From contig PMEV01000070.1 in NCBI GenBank assembly GCA_003154855.1, positions 1,280 through 8,388 on the forward strand: a stretch of 7,109 nucleotides of DNA. The letters run 5' to 3'. Below are positions 1 to 4,981 of the stretch, piece after piece. Origin of the DNA: Bryobacterales bacterium (lineage in GTDB: Bacteria; Acidobacteriota; Terriglobia; Bryobacterales; Bryobacteraceae). The translations under genes and the position numbers were made by a program. The first letter of the stretch is position 1. The number at the start of each line of letters is the position of its first letter. The notes beneath the pieces are model-generated. The model saw nothing but the letters and a program-made list of their open reading frames with translations, made no database searches and was not told the DNA's origin.

Positions 1-2059
1 TCGGCCCGAAGGCGACGAACCAGGCCGTGGGCTGCACGCCGTTGACCGCGCTCTCCGTGGCCGTACCGGTTTTGCCCGCGAGCGGGATCCCGTTGTAGCC
101 CTGGAAGGTGGCATAAGCCGTCCCGTTCGGGTCGTAGATGGCGCCCTTGAGGCCGGTCAGGATCTGTGCGTAGGTATCCGCGGGCAGCGAGACGTGAGCC
201 ATGACACGCGGCTTGAACCGCTTTACGACCTTGCCGGTCGGCGAGACGATCGAGTTCGCGACCTGCGGGGCGTATCGAGTGCCGTCTGTCGCGAACGTGC
301 CGTACGCCACCGCTTCCTGCAGCGGGGTGACGAGTGTCTCACCTTGTCCGAAGGCCATCTCGATGTTGTCACCGACGCCGTAGTAGTAGCTGGGGAAGGC
401 CTGCGGGGCCAAGGAGTGCTGAACCTGGCGCAAGTGCGGGCTGTCGACCTGGCCGGGGTACTCGCCGGGGAGGTCGACTCCGGTGAGCTGCCCGAAGCCG
501 TACTTCTCTGCAACGTCCTGGACGGGCATCTCGCCATAGGTCGCCGAGTCGTACCAGTAGTCGGCACCGAGGGTGTAGAAGAACACGTCGTCGGAGGCCG
601 TGAGCGCCGTGGTGATTGGGATATCGCCTTGGCCTGCTTCGTGTTGGCCGTTGTTCGTGTTGTCGTAGTAGGTGCACTCGCCGCTACAAGGTGGGCCGAT
701 CTGGTAGTAGCCGGGGTCGTTGATGTAGCCCCCGAGGCTGGCAAGCAGTCCGTCGTTCAACGCCGCGGTCGCGGTCGCGAGCTTGAACGTCGAACCGGGG
801 GCCCAGCCCCCCTGGATCGTGCGGTTGATCAGGGGGTCGTGATCCGCCTTGCTCGTCAAGAGCTGGTAGTGCTGGTCGGAGATGCCTCCCACCCACCAGG
901 ACGGGTTGTAGGTGGGCACCGAGGCCATGGCGAGAACGGCACCGGTTTCTGGATCAAGCACCACAGCCGCGCCGGAGTCGGCCGGCAAGCCGGTTGACTG
1001 CAGGTATGCGATCCGGCTGGTCAGCGCCTGCTCGACAACTTGTTGCAGATTGAGGTCGATGTTGAGCACGACGTCGTCGCCGCTCACCGGCGCCGTGGTC
1101 TTCACGGTTTCGACGGGGTTGCCGAGGGCGTCGACATTGATGACCTGCGAGCCGGGCCGACCCCGCAGCCACAGCTCTTCGGTTGCCTCCACACCGGACT
1201 GACCGATCACGTCGTTCGCGGTGTAGCCGTACTTCGCATATTCCTTGAGCTCTTTCTGGTCGATGTCGCCTGTGTAGCCGAGCAGTTGGGCCGCGGGGAG
1301 TTGCTTGAAGAACGTGCGGAGCGATTCGCGCAGGTCGATGTTCAGATTGTCGCGAAGGGCATGCAGCAACTCGAACAGGGCGTAGATCTCGGCCCGTGGA
1401 ACGACGTTTCGACCGCTGGAGACCGCGGGGACGATTTCGCCTCGCCACCAGTTCTGGACCAGGCTCCGCAATTCCCGCTGGGAGAGTTGGGGGGCGCGAG
1501 CGGCGAGAACCGTTGCCGCCAGGGCGCGGGAGCGGGCCTCGGAGATGGTCATGGCAGGCGGCCTCCGTTCGAGCGCGCGCTCTAGCTTCGCGGCCAGTGC
1601 TACCGATTGAGGCTGGCTGAGCAAGGGTTGGCACCAGTCGAAGACCAGCGCAAGCTGGCGCAGGTCGCCGCCGGAAGCGAGCGCCCAATCCACGGCGCGG
1701 CGGCCGGCGGTTTCGTCGCCTGCGACCTGGTAGTAGAGCGCCAGCGCGAAGCCCGGCTCGGGCATGACGGCGTGGCCGGCCACCAAGGCCTCGAACTGCT
1801 GCCAGCGCGCCGAGCGGCGCTCGCGCTCCCGGCGCAGCAGGCGGATACGCTGCGGGCGCAGGAACAGCAGGGGATGCTCGCCGTAGATCTGATAGCTCTC
1901 CAGCCCAGTCGATGCCGGCTGGTCGCTGCCCGGTTCCAGCGATGGCTCCTGGCCGCCCTGGCGTGGGCCAGCCTGGGCTTGACACGCCAGGATCGCGCCG
2001 GAGGCTAGCAGAGCGGCCAAGAAGAGTCTGGAAGCGCCCATTGGGTTCGATTGTGTCAT
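1..2059 (-). CDS. Chimeric open frame: secreted acidobacterial-type N-terminus joined to class B penicillin-binding protein (PBP2-like), 3' end beyond window
   Basis: The minus-strand frame is open from ATG 2059 to the left edge (686 codons, no stop). From about residue 259 on it is a class B PBP of the MrdA/PBP2 type, a periplasmic DD-transpeptidase that cross-links peptidoglycan. Visible motifs are LLGYTG and DVIGQSGVE (typical of PBP2 before the catalytic domain), PGSTFK with active-site Ser423 and Lys426, S489-D-D as the SxN/SxD motif, AFGQGETLVTPLQ, and KTGT at 663-666. The catalytic set is intact, but the C-terminus lies outside the window. The usual PBP2 N-terminal membrane anchor and most of the pedestal domain are missing. 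Their place is taken by an unrelated secreted protein (residues 1-258). The PBP part resembles actinobacterial enzymes in style, unlike the rest of the window. The transpeptidase identity is secure. Whether this is one real gene is doubtful. Confidence 0.85.
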   Translation of the reverse strand, partial: MTQSNPMGASRLFLAALLASGAILACQAQAGPRQGGQEPSLEPGSDQPASTGLESYQIYGEHPLLFLRPQRIRLLRRERERRSARWQQFEALVAGHAVMPEPGFALALYYQVAGDETAGRRAVDWALASGGDLRQLALVFDWCQPLLSQPQSVALAAKLERALERRPPAMTISEARSRALAATVLAARAPQLSQRELRSLVQNWWRGEIVPAVSSGRNVVPRAEIYALFELLHALRDNLNIDLRESLRTFFKQLPAAQLLGYTGDIDQKELKEYAKYGYTANDVIGQSGVEATEELWLRGRPGSQVINVDALGNPVETVKTTAPVSGDDVVLNIDLNLQQVVEQALTSRIAYLQSTGLPADSGAAVVLDPETGAVLAMASVPTYNPSWWVGGISDQHYQLLTSKADHDPLINRTIQGGWAPGSTFKLATATAALNDGLLASLGGYINDPGYYQIGPPCSGECTYYDNTNNGQHEAGQGDIPITTALTASDDVFFYTLGADYWYDSATYGEMPVQDVAEKYGFGQLTGVDLPGEYPGQVDSPHLRQVQHSLAPQAFPSYYYGVGDNIEMAFGQGETLVTPLQEAVAYGTFATDGTRYAPQVANSIVSPTGKVVKRFKPRVMAHVSLPADTYAQILTGLKGAIYDPNGTAYATFQGYNGIPLAGKTGTATESAVNGVQPTAWFVAFGP
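1262..1330 (-). other. Likely chimera junction inside the 2059->1 frame
   Basis: Around residues 255-262 the protein passes from a secreted acidobacterial-style helical domain (…FFKQLPAA) directly into the PBP2 hallmark LLGYTG, about 40 residues before DVIGQSG. The codons for QLLGY (1288-1274) are the likely shared stretch. A short match there between two unrelated genes would be enough to join them, either in assembly or by recombination. The reading frame is preserved, which happens by chance one time in three. There is no stop codon, repeat or mobile-element end at the join. Confidence 0.5.
1289..2059 (-). other. N-terminal segment of the chimeric frame: secreted/lipoprotein-like acidobacterial protein, unknown function
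   Basis: Residues 1-257 of the frame begin with a signal peptide. Counting from the second Met (residue 7, ATG at 2041), an Arg is followed by a hydrophobic stretch ending in ILAC, a plausible lipobox with the Cys as acylation site. A low-complexity polar linker follows, then a helical, Arg/Leu-rich domain that starts with HPLLFLRPQRIRLLRRERER. That opening recalls the N-terminal region of large secreted heparinase/alginate-lyase-like proteins ('HPRLxLxPxR...LR'), but this is weak. I do not recognise a catalytic motif. The family is probably longer than what is left here, so this looks like the front part of another gene. Both ATG 2059 and ATG 2041 are possible starts, and neither has a clear Shine-Dalgarno. 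ATG 2041 would place the palindrome at 2052-2068 upstream of the start. Confidence 0.55.
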
Positions 2060-2068
2060 AGTGACACA
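2052..2068. promoter_or_regulatory. Perfect 7-3-7 palindrome on the start of the leftward gene (operator candidate)
   Basis: TGTGTCA-TAG-TGACACA is a perfect inverted repeat with a 3-nt spacer. It covers the ATG at 2059. Its size and symmetry fit a dimeric helix-turn-helix repressor site, and binding there would block transcription or the start region of the leftward gene. If the true start is ATG 2041, the site lies 11-27 bp upstream of it. It could instead form a short mRNA hairpin hiding the start codon. The cognate regulator is not identifiable from this window. Confidence 0.5.
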
Positions 2069-2142
2069 CCCGCTGCACCGCTGCGCCACGCGCCGCTACG
2101 GCCCGCCAAGCCCCGCCCCCGTGTTTTCAATCGTTTCCCGAC

Positions 2143-2172
2143 TTGCGTTCCTGGTCCCACACATGCTACATA
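2143..2172 (+). promoter_or_regulatory. Weak sigma70-like promoter candidate for the + strand RNA
   Basis: TTGCGT (2143-2148) and TACATA (2167-2172) are 18 bp apart, with TG at 2164-2165 making an extended -10. Transcription would start near 2179 and run into the structured RNA at 2208-2333. The -10 matches consensus poorly, so this is only a candidate. Confidence 0.25.
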
Positions 2173-2194
2173 GGAGGCTGAATTGATGGAGTAG
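2171..2194 (+). promoter_or_regulatory. Strong Shine-Dalgarno followed by a two-codon ORF (ATG-GAG-TAG)
   Basis: TAGGAGG at 2171-2177 is a near-perfect ribosome-binding sequence. It is followed after 8 nt by ATG (2186-2188), GAG and TAG (2192-2194). The resulting minimal ORF would sit just before the 5' arm of the structured RNA starting at 2208, so a ribosome stalled or terminating here could influence folding. If the promoter at 2143-2172 is right, transcription starts near 2179 and would exclude this SD, so the two calls compete. Chance occurrence is possible. Confidence 0.25.
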
Positions 2195-2207
2195 CTCTTT
2201 AAACCTG

Positions 2208-2333
2208 CCCTCTGCTGCAACAGGCAAAAAGGGGGGTGAGTGGGCTTAGATTGGACAGCGTGCTTGCGGGAGCCGGTGTTTAGACGATGTGCCCCTCGCT
2301 CTTCGATTGTAGGTTGCAACAGAGGGTTTTTTT
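2208..2333 (+). ncRNA. Candidate structured small RNA (RNA-1) with closing helix and U-tract
   Basis: CCCTCTGCTGCAAC (2208-2221) pairs with GTTGCAACAGAGGG (2313-2326): 13 of 14 positions are Watson-Crick pairs, with one C·A mismatch at 2215/2319. T7 (2327-2333) follows directly, so the 3' strand of the helix plus the U-tract can serve as terminator. A second nested helix pairs GAG-T-GGGC (2238-2245) with GCCCCTC (2291-2297), with a bulged T. A small hairpin (GCTT-GCGG-GAGC, around 2262-2273) may cap the structure. A ~120-nt RNA with paired ends recalls the shape of small SRP or 6S RNAs. However, the SRP domain IV signature (GGAAGGAAGCA-type) is absent and the length is short for 6S. I cannot assign a family. 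Confidence 0.5.
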
Positions 2334-2427
2334 GTAGCTCGACGGAACGGCCTCATTCTCTCTATTTCTGCACTCTCACCCGGGATCGACGGGTTGCGGT
2401 AACTGCCTGGCATTCATGGGAGGAACG

Positions 2428-2469
2428 ATGGACGCGGGCCTCGCCAGGAATGTGATGCGAAGCGGGTAA
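2428..2469 (+). CDS. Possible 13-codon micro-ORF inside RNA-2
   Basis: GGGAGGA (2418-2424) is a good Shine-Dalgarno, and ATG starts 3 nt after it (4 nt after its GGAGG core). The ORF reads MDAGLARNVMRSG and stops at TAA 2467-2469. It lies in the apical part of the RNA-2 hairpin, with the intrinsic terminator ~50 nt downstream. That arrangement resembles a leader peptide and attenuator, but no gene on the same strand follows. It may be a dual-function RNA or coincidence. The peptide has no recognisable features or homology clue. Confidence 0.2.
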   Translation: MDAGLARNVMRSG

Positions 2470-2517
2470 TCGAATTCCAGGCAGCCCGAGGCCAGATCCC
2501 AGCCCAACCAGGGCGAA

Positions 2518-2555
2518 CCGCATCGGGAAAGTTGAGACCCGATGCGGATTTTTTT
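2518..2555 (+). terminator. Intrinsic (rho-independent) terminator
   Basis: CCGCATCGGG (2518-2527), a 10-nt loop (2528-2537) and CCCGATGCGG (2538-2547) form a perfect 10-bp stem, followed by A and T7 (2549-2555). On the minus strand the stem is followed by TTCGCC, not a T-run, so it acts mainly on + strand transcription. Confidence 0.9.
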
Positions 2556-2608
2556 ACACTGCGCGGGCGGCAGGAACACTTTCCCCGGATTCAGGGGCCG
2601 GGTGCCGT

Positions 2609-2902
2609 TCACCAGGACAGGGTGCCGGAGCGAGGTGGCTCGTTGGGGTTCGGCAAGTACAGCGTCTGGCAGTGCTCGCAGCGGTAGATCTCGGCGTTCT
2701 CGCCGAAGCGCTCTTTGATCTCCTCCCCGAAAAAATACCAGCGCTTCAGGTGTCCGGCGCACAGTTTGCCCTTGGCGTCCTTCTCATTGCAGGCGCGCAT
2801 GTGCGGAATGCGCCGCTTGACTTTGGCGCCATTACCGAGGGTAGCGACCAGCTCGGCGACGGGCGCGGGGGAATCCGGAGTGGAGTAGGTTGGGTTGGCC
2901 AT
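2609..2902 (-). CDS. Small Cys-rich hypothetical protein, possible zinc ribbon (97 aa)
   Basis: This short protein is not a family I can name. It starts at ATG 2902 and ends at a TGA just past Trp97. The N-terminal third is Pro/Ala-rich and probably flexible. The core has C38-x9-C48-x2-H51 and later C75-x2-C78 (CEHC), which would suit a four-ligand zinc-ribbon-like fold. The HLKRWYFFGEEIKERFG stretch between them is well ordered and looks conserved in character. It has no signal peptide or TM segment, so it is probably cytoplasmic. It lies ~100 bp downstream of the regulator gene on the same strand and may be co-transcribed with it. The codon composition and motif suggest a real gene, with function unknown. 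Confidence 0.75.
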   Translation of the reverse strand: MANPTYSTPDSPAPVAELVATLGNGAKVKRRIPHMRACNEKDAKGKLCAGHLKRWYFFGEEIKERFGENAEIYRCEHCQTLYLPNPNEPPRSGTLSW

Positions 2903-3002
2903 AACCAGGCTCGCGGCTCGGCCGCCGCTTGCCTCAAGTATATCAGCCGGGATTGACGTACCGAGGGGCCCGCTCTTCCGTGTGCGGCCGCGATGCGAAC
3001 CC

Positions 3003-3650
3003 TCAGGCGGATTGGCTCATGACCAGGGGCGGGCCGGTGGTAGCGGTGTCCAGGCCGGCCAGCGCCAGGCCATAGCGGCCTTGCACGCCGGTCTTCTCGA
3101 AGATGTGCTTCAGGTGGACCTTCACTGTCCCCGGGCGGATGCCCAGTTCCCTGGCCACCTCGCGGTTCTTCAAGCCCTGCCCGACCAGCTCCATCACCTG
3201 CTGTTCCCGCGGCGTCAGGCCGATCCGCAAGTCGCCCTGCGCCCGGCGCGACTCGTGGAACAGGTTGTGTTCCATCCAGGTGGCTCCGGAGGCCACCGAG
3301 CGCAGGCAGACCAGGAGTGTGTCGACGTCGGTCGACTTGCGGATGATCCCTCTGGCTCCCGCCTGAATGAAGCGGAGCGCTTCGGCGCCGGTCATCGACA
3401 CGCCCCAGACCACCGCCGCCACGGGGAGGCCGGCCGTTCGTAGACCGGTGAGCGTATCCAGCACGACCTGCGCGCCAAACGCCTTGTCCAGGATTAGCAA
3501 GGCGGGCTGGGAGAAATCCAAGGACTCGAGGGCGCCGGGGATCGAGCCGCTGGCGCCGAGGAACTCCAGGTCGGGACAAGCGCCCAGCAGCGATCGCAAG
3601 CCCTCCGCGCTGACCGGCTGCGTGTCCCAAACCGCTACGCTAGTTCTCAT
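3003..3650 (-). CDS. NarL/FixJ-type LuxR-family response regulator with atypical receiver
   Basis: Transcriptional regulator of 215 aa. Residues ~3-120 form a receiver domain and ~143-200 a LuxR-type DNA-binding domain with LTPREQQVMELVGQGLKNREVA, then the recognition helix region GTVKVHLKHIFEKTG, a typical GerE/LuxR HTH. Receiver residues retained are D9, the likely phosphoacceptor D55 (LLILDKAFG) and K104 (IIRKS). Missing are the second acidic residue of the metal-binding pair (T10), the usual Thr/Ser near residue 82, and the MPG after the phospho-Asp. Phosphorylation may therefore be weak or unnecessary. The ATG start at 3650 is supported by a Shine-Dalgarno AGGGGGAG (3660-3667) nine bases upstream. 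The gene is divergent from the CpaE-like ATPase, so it may control it and itself. No partner histidine kinase is visible. Confidence 0.92.
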   Translation of the reverse strand: MRTSVAVWDTQPVSAEGLRSLLGACPDLEFLGASGSIPGALESLDFSQPALLILDKAFGAQVVLDTLTGLRTAGLPVAAVVWGVSMTGAEALRFIQAGARGIIRKSTDVDTLLVCLRSVASGATWMEHNLFHESRRAQGDLRIGLTPREQQVMELVGQGLKNREVARELGIRPGTVKVHLKHIFEKTGVQGRYGLALAGLDTATTGPPLVMSQSA

Positions 3651-3784
3651 CGGATCGAACTCCCCCTCTGCGGGATTATGCGCGTCCCTTACAGAGGTTT
3701 AGTTCGCCTGGGGCAGGGATAGTCTCATAATTCGTGGCAGGGGGTCGATGTGATGGAAAGCGCGGCACTAATGCCGCCCGTACC
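3651..3784. promoter_or_regulatory. Divergent control region between the LuxR-type regulator and the CpaE-like gene
   Basis: For the + strand gene, TTCGCC (3703-3708) and CATAAT (3726-3731) are 17 bp apart, predicting a start near 3738. That is downstream of GTG 3734 and argues for ATG 3785 as the true start of the ATPase. For the minus-strand gene, a CATAAT -10 lies at 3680-3675 with only a poor -35. An inverted repeat CCTCTG (3665-3670) / CAGAGG (3692-3697), spaced by 21 bp, brackets the minus-strand -10 and overlaps the regulator's ribosome-binding site. The -10 elements are reasonable. The operator role of the repeat is a guess. Confidence 0.4.
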
Positions 3785-4981
3785 ATGCCCGACTCGCGCC
3801 TTCACGATTCCGCTCGCGCCCTGCTGGTGGCGCCGGACCGTCAGATGGCAGACGAACTGAGGTTGCTGTTCGAGAGCCAACACCCTCGCACGCTTCTGAC
3901 GGTGCTGGGAACCTATCCCAATCGCGCGACCCTGGAGCAATGCGCAGCCCAGGGCTTGGACTACTGTTTTCTGGATACCACCTCCGACCGCGGGGCCGCC
4001 TTCGCCGCCATGTCCGTTCTCAACAGTATATGCCCGGAGGCGCCGGTATTCGTTCTGCTGCGATCCAACGACCCGGACCTGTTCCTGCAGTGCCTGCGCC
4101 AGGGCGCCAGCGGGTTCCTGATCCAGCCGTTCACCGCCGAGCAACTCCGTAACGCGCTTGCCAAGTTGTCCCGGCTCCACTCCTCGGGGGGCGCCGGAGG
4201 CGAGAGCCTCGGCCGGGTGTACTGCGTGATGCCGGGGAAAGGCGCTTGCGGGGCTACCACCGTGGCCTGCCATCTGGCTTTCGCCCTCCTCCTGCGGCAG
4301 AAAGCCGCCAAAGTGCTCCTGGCGGATCTGGACGGTCTTACTGGCACGCTGGGATTCTTGCTCAAGCTTAAGTCCAATTACAGCTTTGCCGATGCTTTGG
4401 CGCACTCCGGCGGCCTGGAACAGGACGTTTGGAAGGTTCTGGTGACGCCCTGCCATGGCCTGGACGTGCTGCTCAGTCCGGAGAGTCCGCTGGAGGGCCT
4501 CCCCGATGGGGCCGACCCGACGCCGATCCTGGAGTATTCCCGCCGGTTCTATGACGCGGTGGTGCTGGACACCGCCGGCGCCTACGGAGACTGGAGCGTT
4601 TCCCTGGCCAGATCGTGCGACGATCTGCTGCTCGTCTCCACCAACGAATTGGTAGCGCTTCACGCCGTGCAGCGCGCCCAGGCCTACCTGGCCAGGAAGG
4701 GTTTGGAACCGTCGAAGATCCGGCTCATCGTCAACCGCTACTCGAACCAGGTTGGGCTTTGCCGGGAGGCCATCCAGACCGCGCTTCAGGCGGAGGTCTT
4801 CGAGACGCTACCCAGCGACTACGAGGCGATCCAGCGGTCCCTGATGGAAGGCAAGCACGCGCCTCCGGCGAGCCAGTTCGGGAAGGCCATCACCGCGCTG
4901 GCGCGGCACCTGGCGGGGGAAGAGCCCGCCGAGAAGAAAAGCTCGATGTTCGCGGGGCTGTTCGGGAAGTCGAAGGGCTAA
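3785..4981 (+). CDS. CpaE/TadZ-like ATPase with N-terminal receiver-like domain
   Basis: 398 aa from ATG 3785, or 415 aa from GTG 3734. Residues ~10-130 resemble a receiver domain (ALLVAPD start, FLD with Asp64 at the phosphoacceptor position, final strand GFLIQPF), but the conserved Lys is replaced by Gln114. Residues ~144-380 form a MinD/ParA-type P-loop ATPase. The deviant Walker A is GKGACGATT, with signature Lys152 kept and the second Lys replaced by Ala as is usual in CpaE. It also shows LLADLD (178-183) and VVLDTAG (259-265). CpaE/TadZ proteins localise and assist Tad pilus assembly at the pole. The C-terminal end KKSSMFAGLFGKSKG resembles a short membrane-targeting tail of MinD type. 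No other tad/cpa genes are nearby, so this is an orphan copy. No Shine-Dalgarno is obvious before ATG 3785. Confidence 0.88.
   Translation: MPDSRLHDSARALLVAPDRQMADELRLLFESQHPRTLLTVLGTYPNRATLEQCAAQGLDYCFLDTTSDRGAAFAAMSVLNSICPEAPVFVLLRSNDPDLFLQCLRQGASGFLIQPFTAEQLRNALAKLSRLHSSGGAGGESLGRVYCVMPGKGACGATTVACHLAFALLLRQKAAKVLLADLDGLTGTLGFLLKLKSNYSFADALAHSGGLEQDVWKVLVTPCHGLDVLLSPESPLEGLPDGADPTPILEYSRRFYDAVVLDTAGAYGDWSVSLARSCDDLLLVSTNELVALHAVQRAQAYLARKGLEPSKIRLIVNRYSNQVGLCREAIQTALQAEVFETLPSDYEAIQRSLMEGKHAPPASQFGKAITALARHLAGEEPAEKKSSMFAGLFGKSKG

Larger units (their letters stand above)
2382..2555 (+). ncRNA. Candidate structured small RNA (RNA-2) ending in an intrinsic terminator
   Basis: Three helices nest in order: GGGATC (2382-2387) with GATCCC (2495-2500), CGGG (2390-2393) with CCCG (2485-2488), and CTGCCTGG (2403-2410) with CCAGGCAG (2477-2484). 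Inside them, CATTC (2411-2415) can pair with GAATG (2448-2452), closing a small hairpin TGG-A-CG / CG-CCA around 2429-2446. Nine nucleotides (2394-2402) stay unpaired on the 5' side only, giving an asymmetric bubble. A strong terminator follows at 2518-2555. No + strand gene lies downstream for over 1.2 kb, so this is more likely a free-standing RNA than a riboswitch leader. A long hairpin with a bubble is 6S-like in outline, but this is not proof. The 5' end is not defined by a clear promoter. Confidence 0.45.

Noticed and set aside
194..997. 267-aa open frame on the + strand
   Set aside because: Lies antisense to the PBP frame, whose catalytic motifs are clear. The sequence is low-complexity V/G/R-rich with no motif.
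954..2078. 374-aa open frame on the minus strand
   Set aside because: Same strand but different frame from the chimeric gene. Arg/Pro-rich composition typical of a shadow frame in GC-rich DNA.
2056..2319. 87-aa minus-strand frame in the intergenic region
   Set aside because: TTG start, no recognisable motif, and it overlaps the antisense of the RNA-1 helix and the palindrome.
2240..2455. 71-aa + strand frame across the RNA candidates
   Set aside because: No good start signal. It runs through a T7 terminator tract, and its composition is unlike a protein.
2160..2560. tRNA, SRP RNA or known riboswitch in the gap
   Set aside because: No tRNA arms, no SRP domain IV signature, and none of the riboswitch core motifs I know (c-di-GMP, cobalamin, SAM) could be found by eye.
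2746..3630. 294-aa minus-strand frame overlapping the LuxR-type gene
   Set aside because: Shadow frame of the regulator and the small Cys-rich protein; Arg/Gly/Pro-rich.
3725..4663. 312-aa minus-strand frame antisense to the CpaE-like gene
   Set aside because: The + strand frame carries a clear ATPase. The antisense frame has no domain.
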